Part shown: positions 45,084 to 52,708 of the stretch, one piece after another
Position numbering within the stretch: the stretch's first letter is position 1
Layout of the letters: each line of letters begins with the position of its first letter
From: JAWKSY01 sp041402125
GTDB taxonomy: Bacteria > Planctomycetota > GCA-002687715 > DRQF01
Assembly: GCA_041402125.1 (NCBI GenBank)
Contig: JAWKSY010000015.1
Coordinates: 49,510 to 113,509 of the forward strand
Length of the DNA: 64,000 nt
Direction: 5' to 3'
Translations under genes and position numbers: made by a program
The notes under the pieces: generated by a model
The model's input: the letters and a program-made list of their open reading frames with translations, nothing else
Database searches by the model: none
What the model was told of the DNA's origin: nothing

Positions 45084-46757
45084 ATGCCCCGCAAGAATGG
45101 TGAGAACAAGCCGGTCGCCGAGGCGGAGTCGCCCCGGAAGGTCGATCGTCGCGGATTCCTGGGTTCGCTCGGCGCCGCGGCCGCCACCGGCGCGCTCGTC
45201 GGTCCGCTGAGCGGCTGCACGGGCGGCGGCGTCCAGGCCGCGCTCGGCGTGGACGATGCCACGGCGCGGGCGCTCGCATCGCAGTCGGTCCGCAACCAGG
45301 CGGCGCAGCTCGCCTTCGAACGCGGCACCGTCACCCACGTCAACAACGGCGACGAGGCGCTCTACCCGAACTTCATCGGGAACTTCTCGAAGGGCCTGCC
45401 GCACAACGCGCTGGGCGAGGTCGATCAGGCCTCCTACCAGACCTTCATCCAGGCGCTCGACACGCGCGACTTCGCGCTCCTCGACACCCTGACGATCGGC
45501 CCGCGCAAGCTCGAGAACCCGCAGGGCGGCATCGTCTTCCCGCTCGTCGGCGTCGATCCGCAGTCGATCACCATGCCCCCCGCGCCGGCCTTCGCGTCGG
45601 CGGAAGAGGCGGGCGAGATGGTCGAGCTCTACTGGATGGCGCTCCTGCGCGACGTCCACTTCTCGGACTACGCCACCGACGGCGGCGTCGCGAACGCCGT
45701 CGCCGACCTCAACGCGATGTCGGACTTCCGGGGGCCGAAGGTCTCGGGGATGGTGACGCCGGGAACGCTCTTCCGCAGCCCGACGCCGGGTGACCTCGCC
45801 GGTCCCTACGTCTCGCAGCTCCTGCTCAAGGACTTCAACCTCGGCACGCTCCCGGTGCCGCAGCGCCAGCGGACCTACGTCCCGGGCGTCGATTACATGT
45901 CCGGCTTCTCGGAGTGGCTCGCGATCCAGACCGGCGCCCAGCCGAGCGTCGCGCAGTCCTTCGACGGGACGGCCCGCTACATCCGCAACGCCCGCGATCT
46001 CGCGTCCTACGTCCACGACGACGTGCTGTTCCAGGCCTACTTCAACGCGGCGCTGGTGCTGCTCGGCATGGGCGTTCCCTTCAAGCCGAGCGTCAACGCC
46101 TACGCGGGCTCCCCGAGCCAGGTCGGCTTCACCTCCTTCGGCGGACCGCACCTGCTCGGCGTCCTCACCGAGGTCGCGAACTACGCGCTCCGCGCGGTGT
46201 GGTTCCAGAAGTGGTTCGTCCACCGTCGCCTGCGCCCGGAGGCCTTCGCGGGCCGCGTCGAGGTCCACACGACGAACCAGGCGACCTACCCGCTGCATGC
46301 CGACGTGCTCAACTCGGCCGCGGTCGCGCAGGTCCAGTCGGGGACGGGCACCGCGCTGCTGCCGATGGCTTACACCGAGGGTTCGCCGCGTCACCCGGCC
46401 TACGGCGCGGGTCACGCCATCATCGCCGGCGCCTGCGTGACGGTGCTGAAGGCCTTCTTCGACGAGGACTTCATCATCCCGAACCCGGTCGTCGCGTCCG
46501 CCGACGGTCTGAGCCTCGTGCCCTACACCGGGCCGGATGCGGGATCGCTCACCGTGGGCGACGAGCTCAACAAGCTCGCGGCCAACATCGCCCAGGGCCG
46601 CAACATGGCCGGCGTCCACTGGCGCTCGGACTACACCGGCTCGATCCCGCACGGCGAGGCCGTGACGGAAGCGGTCCTCCAGGAACAGAAGCTCTGCTTC
46701 AACGAGATGGGGACCTTCACCTTCACGCGCTTCGACGGCACGACCGCCGTCATCTGA
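45084..46757 (+). CDS. Vanadium-dependent haloperoxidase-like protein (PAP2 superfamily), Tat signal
   Basis: The 557-residue all-helical PAP2-fold protein has a twin-arginine signal (VDRRGFLGSLGAAAATG) and the vanadate/phosphate-binding triad: K/R motif KWFVHRRLRPEAF, central PRHPAYGAGHAIIAG (G-x-G-H in place of S-G-H), and C-terminal GRNMAGVHWRSDYTG with the catalytic His. It matches bacterial VHPO homologues that oxidise halides or act as acid phosphatases; halide specificity cannot be read. The start at ATG 45084, after GGAGAG, is preferred over the in-frame Met 42 bases upstream. It is followed by a hairpin terminator and a REP doublet. Confidence 0.88.
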   Translation: MPRKNGENKPVAEAESPRKVDRRGFLGSLGAAAATGALVGPLSGCTGGGVQAALGVDDATARALASQSVRNQAAQLAFERGTVTHVNNGDEALYPNFIGNFSKGLPHNALGEVDQASYQTFIQALDTRDFALLDTLTIGPRKLENPQGGIVFPLVGVDPQSITMPPAPAFASAEEAGEMVELYWMALLRDVHFSDYATDGGVANAVADLNAMSDFRGPKVSGMVTPGTLFRSPTPGDLAGPYVSQLLLKDFNLGTLPVPQRQRTYVPGVDYMSGFSEWLAIQTGAQPSVAQSFDGTARYIRNARDLASYVHDDVLFQAYFNAALVLLGMGVPFKPSVNAYAGSPSQVGFTSFGGPHLLGVLTEVANYALRAVWFQKWFVHRRLRPEAFAGRVEVHTTNQATYPLHADVLNSAAVAQVQSGTGTALLPMAYTEGSPRHPAYGAGHAIIAGACVTVLKAFFDEDFIIPNPVVASADGLSLVPYTGPDAGSLTVGDELNKLAANIAQGRNMAGVHWRSDYTGSIPHGEAVTEAVLQEQKLCFNEMGTFTFTRFDGTTAVI

Positions 46758-46780
46758 CCGCGTCGGTCACCCGCACCCCG

Positions 46781-46802
46781 GAGGGCCCCGCAAGGGGCCC
46801 TC
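46781..46802 (+). terminator. Rho-independent-like terminator (9-bp stem, GCAA tetraloop)
   Basis: GAGGGCCCC and GGGGCCCTC flank a GCAA tetraloop and are followed by TTCATTT. It lies 24 bases after the haloperoxidase stop codon. Confidence 0.8.
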
Positions 46803-46812
46803 TTCATTTCCC

Positions 46813-46922
46813 GATTCTCATACGGTGTCAGTCACCGGATGAGAATTTCGAAACCGGCGTGCGACTCGGTCGGTGAGGTGAGCGGGAAATTCTCATCCGG
46901 TGACTGACACCGTATGAGAATC
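46813..46922. repeat. REP-like inverted doublet, perfect 37-bp arms, 36-bp spacer
   Basis: The arm at 46813-46849 is repeated exactly, inverted, at 46886-46922. The core is GGTGTCAGTCACC and the outer stem TTCTCAT/ATGAGAA, identical to the single unit at 8465-8496. It lies between convergent genes, two bases from the nitrilase-GNAT stop codon. Confidence 0.92.
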
Positions 46923-46924
46923 GG

Positions 46925-48547
46925 TCAGGGCCGACGGAACATCGGGTTGCCCTGCTTGCGATCGTGGTCGGTCGCCATGTCCTCGTTGAGCCACTCGATC
47001 ACCGCGGCCCAGCCGAGGCTCTCGGGGTCGCCCTGGAAGTAGCCGCTGACGACGTCGAGGACGCGGAATCCCTGGTTGAGCTGGAAGCTCAGCGTGGGGT
47101 CGTTGAGCTTGCCGTCGAGGACGTGGCAGACGTACTCGTGCGCGCTCATCTTGTCGGCGAAGCGGTGGTAGCCCCGGAGTCGCGAACCCGCGAGGACGCG
47201 CTTCAGTCCGAGGTGACGGGCGAGTCCGAATCGACCGCGGTCGTAGAGCTTCTTGCCGACGCCGCGGCCCTGCATGCCCGGGCGCACCATGACGTCGGCG
47301 GCGAGGAGCGAGCGGCCGTAGATCGGGTCGTGGTTCTGGTAGGTGCCGCTCGCGGTCAGCGAGGCCCAGTCCTGCTGCGGATCGTAGTCGTCCCAGTCGA
47401 TGATCAGGCTCGAGCACATGCCGACGACCAGACCCGAGCGCTGATCGACGGCCACGAACTGCCCCTCGGGGAAGATCGCGAGGTGCGAGCGGAGCTGATC
47501 CTCGCTCCAGGGCGCGATGTCGGGATAGATGAGCCCCGCGAGCTCGCGGATGCCGCCGAAGTCCTCCTCCGTCGTGTGGCGGATGACGATGCGGCGTCGG
47601 GCGCTCTGGCGGGCGCCCGATTCCGCCGAGGAACCCGCGACCTCGACGACGTCGGAACTCGAGACGAGCTCGGCGGAGTTCCGGCTGTCGCGGAGCGGAC
47701 GGACGGTTCCGCGAAAGCGGTTCTGATGGATCGTCGAGAGGTTGAGCTCGCCGATGACCATCATCTCCTGGTTGGGGATGCCCTCGGCGAGGATGCCGTC
47801 GCGCGCGAAGGGGAAGTCGCTCGGCGTCAGGATCGAGGCCTGTCCGTAGTTGAGCGAGACGGCCGGCACCATCGGCAGCGAACCGACCGTGCCCGAGCAG
47901 ATGACGTACATCTGGTTCTCGATCGCGCGCGCGTGCGCGCAGTAGCGCACGCGCAGGAAGCCCTGCCGGTCGTCGGTGTAGCTGGGAACGACGAGGATCG
48001 TCGCGTCCTGCCGCGCCGCCGCGCGGGCGACCTCGGGGAACTCGACGTCGTAGCAGGTCGCGATGGCGAGGCGACCGAACTCCGTCTCGAAGATCTTGAG
48101 CCGCTCTCCGGGCGTCACCTTCCAGGCCTCGCGCTCGAAGCGCGTCATGTGGAGCTTCTCCTGCGCCTGGTGCGTGCCGTCGGGGGAGAAGAAGAAGGCG
48201 GTGTTGCGGATCTTCTCCGAGCTTCCGGGCTCGAAGACGGGAATCGTGCCCGCGACGACGTAGAGGTCGCACTCCCGGGCGAGGGCGCCCATCAGTTCGA
48301 GGAACTCGGGGACCCTCCGGGCGAGGTGGCGGATCTGCTCTTCCATCGGCCGGCCGACGTCGCCCAGGGTCAGGAGCTGGACGGTGAAGTACTCCGGGAA
48401 GACGAGGAGACGGCACCCGTAGTCGCCGGCGGTGCGGACCAGGCCGGCGACCTGGTCGCGGAATTCGTCCCAGCTCCGGATAGGTCTTATGAAGTACTGC
48501 AGGGCGCCCACCCGGAGGCGGGTCGGGGCCTTCTTGGATTGGGCCAT
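46925..48547 (-). CDS. Carbon-nitrogen hydrolase (nitrilase superfamily) fused to GNAT acetyltransferase
   Basis: The 540-residue fusion has a nitrilase/amidase-fold N-terminal domain (residues 10-285) with the catalytic triad Glu52 (VFPEYF), Lys131 (EKLHM) and Cys165 (ATCYDVEFPE). A linker rich in Ser/Ala follows, then a GNAT domain (about 315-520) with the acetyl-CoA motif RPGMQGRGVGKKLYDRGR and a family sequence LAGSRLRGYHRF. Proteins combining these two domains exist, often with the GNAT part first; here it is second. Substrates are unknown, and sequential deamidation and acetylation of one small metabolite is plausible inference. Confidence 0.9.
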   Translation of the reverse strand: MAQSKKAPTRLRVGALQYFIRPIRSWDEFRDQVAGLVRTAGDYGCRLLVFPEYFTVQLLTLGDVGRPMEEQIRHLARRVPEFLELMGALARECDLYVVAGTIPVFEPGSSEKIRNTAFFFSPDGTHQAQEKLHMTRFEREAWKVTPGERLKIFETEFGRLAIATCYDVEFPEVARAAARQDATILVVPSYTDDRQGFLRVRYCAHARAIENQMYVICSGTVGSLPMVPAVSLNYGQASILTPSDFPFARDGILAEGIPNQEMMVIGELNLSTIHQNRFRGTVRPLRDSRNSAELVSSSDVVEVAGSSAESGARQSARRRIVIRHTTEEDFGGIRELAGLIYPDIAPWSEDQLRSHLAIFPEGQFVAVDQRSGLVVGMCSSLIIDWDDYDPQQDWASLTASGTYQNHDPIYGRSLLAADVMVRPGMQGRGVGKKLYDRGRFGLARHLGLKRVLAGSRLRGYHRFADKMSAHEYVCHVLDGKLNDPTLSFQLNQGFRVLDVVSGYFQGDPESLGWAAVIEWLNEDMATDHDRKQGNPMFRRP

Positions 48548-48669
48548 TTTCCTCTTGTCCTCCGGTTGCCGCCGGGTCTATCTTCCGCGCGACGTCGCCT
48601 GTTCTCGCGAAAGGGGAGGGTGACGCGGAAGGGTAGCGCCCGCAAAGTCGGCCGCAAACCCGCGCGGAG

Positions 48670-49224
48670 GTGATCGTGTATCTCGATCGTCCCGCCCTCG
48701 CGCTCCGCTCGGCCGGAGCGAAGGGATATGGAGTGTTCGCCACCGAGGCGTTCGCTCCCCAAGACCTCGTCCTCGTCTTCGGTGGTCGGCGTCTCCTCGC
48801 CTCTGCCGTCTCCGACTTCACGCACGTCATCCAGGTCTCGGCCGGGGAGTTCCTCGGGCCGTCCGGCGAGATCGACGACTACGTGAACCACTCCTGCGAT
48901 CCGAACACCGGATTGCGCGAGGGGAACGCCGGGAGCGGTCTCGAGCTCTTCGCCCTCCGGGCGATCGAGCCGGGGGAGGAGATCACCTTCGACTACTCCA
49001 CCTGCATCGATCTCGAGCCGACCTGGCCGAGCTGCGCTTGCGGCTCGCCGCTCTGCCGGGGCCGCGTGGTCGCCTTCCGCGACCTGCCCCCGATGGTCCG
49101 GCGACGCTATCGGGCGCAGGGGGCCGTCCCGGCCTTCTCGCTCGCGAGCGAGTCGGACGTCGCCGCCGGCCCGCACCGCCAGCATCTCCGGGCCCGCCGC
49201 CGCCGCTCCGCCGACCGAAAGTGA
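48670..49224 (+). CDS. SET-domain protein (lysine methyltransferase fold) with post-SET cysteines
   Basis: The 184-residue protein shows the SET signatures KGYGVFATEAF (N-SET), YVNHSCDPNTGL (the NHSC pseudoknot), GEEITFDYST and the zinc-binding post-SET CACGSPLCRG. SAM-binding and catalytic Tyr positions look intact. It would methylate lysine in proteins; targets in bacteria are unknown. Translation starts at GTG 48670. The gene ends inside a perfect palindrome (49221-49253) that supplies its stop codon. The last roughly 40 residues are Arg-rich. Confidence 0.85.
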   Translation: MIVYLDRPALALRSAGAKGYGVFATEAFAPQDLVLVFGGRRLLASAVSDFTHVIQVSAGEFLGPSGEIDDYVNHSCDPNTGLREGNAGSGLELFALRAIEPGEEITFDYSTCIDLEPTWPSCACGSPLCRGRVVAFRDLPPMVRRRYRAQGAVPAFSLASESDVAAGPHRQHLRARRRRSADRK

Positions 49225-49253
49225 ATAAATGGGGTCTGACCCCATTTATTCAC
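49221..49253. repeat. REP-like palindrome, family 2 (GGGGTCTGACCCC core), perfect 33 bp
   Basis: The 14-bp arms GTGAATAAATGGGG and complement surround TCTGA. The element contains the TGA stop of the SET gene. It is unrelated in sequence to the GGTG(T/C)CAGTCACC family. Confidence 0.9.
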
Positions 49254-49267
49254 AATCGGGCGCTTCT

Positions 49268-49299
49268 TGAATAAAGGGGGTCAGACCCCATTTATTCAC
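49268..49299. repeat. REP-like palindrome, family 2, second copy
   Basis: This near-identical inverted copy starts 15 bases after the first, with one extra G and one missing T in an arm (AATAAAGGGGG against CCCCATTTATT). The two together form a tight doublet upstream of the TPP-enzyme gene. Confidence 0.88.
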
Positions 49300-49387
49300 G
49301 AGGGGCGGGGGGCGGGGTGAGCTCGTTCGCCGGGAGGGCCTCGGCGCGGTAGCATCGGGGTGGAACCGTTCCGCCCGGAGAGCCGCC

Positions 49388-51087
49388 GTGGACCCGAAGA
49401 CCACCGATCCCGCCGCCGCGACCGAGGCCCCCGGCCCGCGGCCGGGGGCGCGCGCCGCCGATCTGTTGGCGGCGGAGCTCGCGGCGGCCGGGGCGCGCTT
49501 CGCGTTCGGCGTGCCGGGGGGAGAGGTGCTCACCCTGCTCGACGCGCTCGAGCGCGCCGGCATCCGCTTCGTGGTCGCGCGGCACGAGAACGCGGCCGGC
49601 TTCATGGCGGAGGGGGCGGCGCGTCTCGGAGGCGGTCCCGGCGTGCTCCTCGCCACGATCGGTCCGGGGGTCGCGAACGCCGTCAACGTCTGCGCGAACG
49701 CCCTCCAGGACGGCGTCCCGCTCGTGATCCTCGGCGGCCGGGTCGCCCTCGACGAGGACCCGGCCTTCACCCATCAGGTCATCGACCAGGCCGCGTTGTT
49801 CCGGCCGGTGGCGAAGCGCGTGTTCGAGTTCCGGGCCGAGGGAGCCGCCGCCACCGCCCGGGAGATCGTCGCCTGCGCTCTCGCCGAGCCCCGGGGACCC
49901 GTCTACGTCGACTGTCCCACGGACGAGGTGCTCGCCCTGCTGCGGACGCCGACGGCCGGCCCCTCGGAGGAGACGACGCACCGACCGCGGGTCACCGGCC
50001 GGAGCTCGCCGCCGGGGCCGGCGGAGAGGAGCGCCCCGCGCTGGCGGAGCTCGCCACGCGGATCGCCGCGGCGTCGCGGCCGCTCCTCCTGGTCGGGATG
50101 GACGCGCTGCGGCCCGGCGTCCCCGACGCCCTGACCCGCCTCGCGACCCGGGCCGGTTGCTCCGTCGTCACGACCTACCGGGCCAAGGGCCTGATCGACG
50201 AGGACGATCCGCACGCGCTCGGGGCGGCGGGACTCTCGCCCCTGGCCGACGAGGCCCTGCTCGCCTTCGCGCGCCGCGCGGACCTCGTGCTGCTGGTCGG
50301 CTACGACCCCGTCGAGATGCGGAGCAACTGGACGAGACCCTTCGGTCCGGATCAGGAGGTGCACGCGCTCGGTCCGAACCGCCGGGATCGGATCAGCGGG
50401 CGGCACCACGCGAGCCCGGATCTCGCCGCCGATCTCGGCCGTCTCGCCGACCTCGTCTCCCGGCCGGCCGACCCGGGGGCGGAGGCCGAGCGCGTCGCTC
50501 TCCGCGAGGAGCTCGCGCGTCGATTCGCCCCTCGCCGCGCCTGGGAACCGGCCGCTCTCCTCGCCGAGGCCGCCGCGATCACCCGCCGTCGGGGCGCGGT
50601 GACCACCGTCGATACGGGAGCGCACCGGATCCTCCTCGCGCAGCAGTGGCGCCTTCCCGCCCCCGACCTCCTGCTCCAGTCGACGGGATTCTGCACCATG
50701 GCCTGCGCCCTGCCGCTCGCGATCGGCGCCCGGCTGGCCGCCCCCGAGCGACCCGTCCTGGCGGTGGTCGGCGACGGCGGTCTGGAGATGGGGCTGGGGG
50801 AGCTCGCGACGCTGCGGGACCTCGGCGGCCCCCTCGTCGTTGTCGTGCTGGACGACTCCTCCTACGCTCTGATCGACATGAAACAGCGCTCCCGAGGCCT
50901 GCCCGCCGCGGGAGTCCACCTCGGAGCGACCGACTTTGCGGCCGTCGCACGGGCCTTCGGGGGTCGGGCGCGGCGCATCGAGGAGCGCGAGACCTTCCGC
51001 GAGGCGCTCGAGGAGGGCTTCGACGCGCCCGTCTTCACCCTCCTTCACGCGCCCTTTCCCCGGGGAGCCTACGATGGTCGAATCTGA
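49388..51087 (+). CDS. Thiamine-pyrophosphate enzyme (acetolactate synthase-like), one-base frameshift
   Basis: The three-domain TPP enzyme starts at ATG 49388 (or the GTG at 49388 frame start). The N-terminal PYR domain shows FGVPGGEVLTLLDAL, RHENAAGFMAEGAAR with the activating Glu, and PGVANAVNVCANAL. The frame slips by one base between 49960 and 50010 (…EETTHRP to HRPELAAGAGG). The central domain and PP domain follow (STGFCTMACALPLAIGA, GDGGLEMGLGELAT). The usual Asn pair after the GDG motif is replaced by Asp in VVVLDDSSYAL. It decarboxylates or ligates a 2-oxo acid, but the substrate is not predictable; a phosphonopyruvate or sulfopyruvate-like role is possible. The stop overlaps the next start by 14 bases. 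Confidence 0.85.
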
Positions 51088-52369
51088 CGCCGCCTTCCCT
51101 CTCCGTGCCTCCGACGACCAGCTCCGGCGGGCGCTGCTCTTCGCGGGTGAGCTCCGGACCGGTTGCGCCGTCGCGCGCGGGGCCTTCGGCCACGCCGTGG
51201 AGTCGATCCTGGGGCACCGCGCCGACGCCGCCGACCACCTCGAGGAGGCGCTCGCCGCCGATCCCGGCCTGGCCGCCGCGCACCTCGTCCGCGGCTTCGC
51301 CGTCCGCATCCTCGGGCGACGGGATCTCTTCCCCGGCATCCGGACCTCCCTCGCCGCGGCCCGGGAGAGCTTCGCCGAGCGCGGCGCGGGCGAGCGCGAG
51401 CAGGTCCTGCACGACGCCCTCTCGGACTGGCTCGAGGGGCGTGCCTTCGCGGCCGCGGATCGCCTCGACGTCTGGCTCGGCCAGCACCCGGGCGACCTCC
51501 TCGTCATCAAGCTCGCCCACGCCCTCCGTTTCATCTTCGGCGACGCGCCCGGGATGCGTCGCAGCGTCGAGGCGGTCCTCGGCGGTTTCGGCGACGAGGA
51601 GCCCGGCGCGGGGTACGTCCACGGCTGTCACGCCTTCACGCTCGAGGAGACCGGAGACCGTCGCCGGGCCGAGGCGGTGGGGCGGCACGGCCTCGCCCTG
51701 GAACCCCGCGACGTCTGGGGGCTGCACGCCGTCGCTCACGTCTACTACGAGGAGGGGCGGATGCGCGACGGCGCGGCCTGGCTCGCCGGTCGCGACGAGC
51801 TCCTCGACGGCGTCAACAACTTCGCCGGCCATCTCGCCTGGCACGAGGCCCTCTTCCACGTCGAGCTCGGGCGGCCCGGGCGGGCGCTCGATCTCTACGA
51901 CCGCCGCATCGACGTCTACCCGCCCCGCGACTACCGCGACGTCAGCAACGCCTCGACGCTCCTGCTCCTCCTGCAGCGGGCGGGTCTCGAGGTGGGGGAT
52001 CGCTGGCGCCGGCTCGCCGAGATCGCCCGCGAGCGGAAGGGGGACCACGGTCTCTCCTTCGCCGACCTCCACTACCTCCTCGCCCTCCTGGGCGCGGGAG
52101 CGCGGGACGAGGCCGACGGATACCTGGAGTCCATGCGCCGCGCCGCGCACGAGCGCGACGGCTTCGACGCCCTCGTCGCCCGCGAGGTCGGCGTGCCGCT
52201 GGGCGAGGCCTTCGTCGCCGCCTTCGCGGGACGACACGCGGCCGCTCACGCGGCGGTGCGCGCCCTCGGCGCCGAGGTCCGCCGCATCGGCGGCAGCCGA
52301 GCCCAGCGCCGCGTCGTCCCCTGGGCCCTCGCCGCGACCGAGGTCGGCGGCCGCAGCGCCGAGGCCTGA
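51074..52369 (+). CDS. TTC38-like tetratricopeptide-repeat protein
   Basis: The 431-residue all-helical protein has TPR-like repeats throughout (HLEEALAADPGLAAAHLVRG, GYVHGCHAFTLEETGDRRRAE, WGLHAVAHVYYEEGRMRDGA, FNVELGR-type FHVELGRPGRALDLYDR). The HAVAHVYYE and NNFAGHLAWHEALFH segments are those of the TTC38 family (human tetratricopeptide protein 38 and bacterial homologues). Its biochemical role is unknown. The ATG at 51074 lies inside the preceding reading frame, so translation is coupled to the TPP enzyme. Confidence 0.85.
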   Translation: MVESDAAFPLRASDDQLRRALLFAGELRTGCAVARGAFGHAVESILGHRADAADHLEEALAADPGLAAAHLVRGFAVRILGRRDLFPGIRTSLAAARESFAERGAGEREQVLHDALSDWLEGRAFAAADRLDVWLGQHPGDLLVIKLAHALRFIFGDAPGMRRSVEAVLGGFGDEEPGAGYVHGCHAFTLEETGDRRRAEAVGRHGLALEPRDVWGLHAVAHVYYEEGRMRDGAAWLAGRDELLDGVNNFAGHLAWHEALFHVELGRPGRALDLYDRRIDVYPPRDYRDVSNASTLLLLLQRAGLEVGDRWRRLAEIARERKGDHGLSFADLHYLLALLGAGARDEADGYLESMRRAAHERDGFDALVAREVGVPLGEAFVAAFAGRHAAAHAAVRALGAEVRRIGGSRAQRRVVPWALAATEVGGRSAEA

Positions 52370-52372
52370 GGC

Positions 52373-52567
52373 GTGGGAGAGACCATCGCTCTCGCCCTCG
52401 AGGGCTACCTGCTGATCGGCGCGCCCGTGGCGCTCCTCTTCGCGATCCTCGCCCCGCGCCGTCTCGGTCTGGCCGCCGCGCCGGGATTCCGGATCCTCGT
52501 CCTGCCCTCGGCCGCGCTGCTCTGGCCCTGGGCGCTCCTGCTCCTCGCGCGGGGGAAGGGCCGATGA
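52373..52567 (+). CDS. Small membrane protein (64 residues)
   Basis: The GTG at 52373 begins 4 bases after the TTC38-like stop. There are two hydrophobic helices (about residues 8-27 and 40-58) with a short basic loop and no cysteines or family motif. Its TGA overlaps the ATG of the next small gene by a single-base-step ATGA junction at 52564-52567, the same coupling used throughout this operon, which supports it being real. Confidence 0.6.
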   Translation: MGETIALALEGYLLIGAPVALLFAILAPRRLGLAAAPGFRILVLPSAALLWPWALLLLARGKGR

Positions 52568-52707
52568 ATCGCGGGCAACGTCGCCGGCACGAGATCGTCT
52601 GGCTCATCCTCGCGCCGCTCCTGGTCGCGATCCTCGTCACCGCGCTCGCCTACCGGCCCGACGCGCCCGCCGCGCCGCGCGAGGCGATCTTCGGGGAGGG
52701 GCGCTGA
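52564..52707 (+). CDS. Very small single-helix membrane protein (47 residues)
   Basis: The ATG at 52564 overlaps the previous stop. A basic N-terminus (NRGQRRRHE) is followed by one membrane helix (IVWLILAPLLVAILVTALAY) and a Pro/Ala tail. It ends one base before the next gene's ATG at 52709. It looks like an assembly or CcoQ-type small subunit of the downstream membrane redox protein; that role is inferred from position only. Confidence 0.6.
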   Translation: MNRGQRRRHEIVWLILAPLLVAILVTALAYRPDAPAAPREAIFGEGR

Positions 52708-52708
52708 G

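Noticed and set aside
42535..45279. 914-codon minus-strand frame over the tandem secreted genes
   Set aside because: Shadow of copy B and flanks; repeated because the underlying DNA is duplicated.
8465..49299. Repeats considered as a CRISPR array
   Set aside because: Units are palindromic, dispersed and paired head-to-head rather than in direct, evenly spaced arrays, and no cas genes occur.
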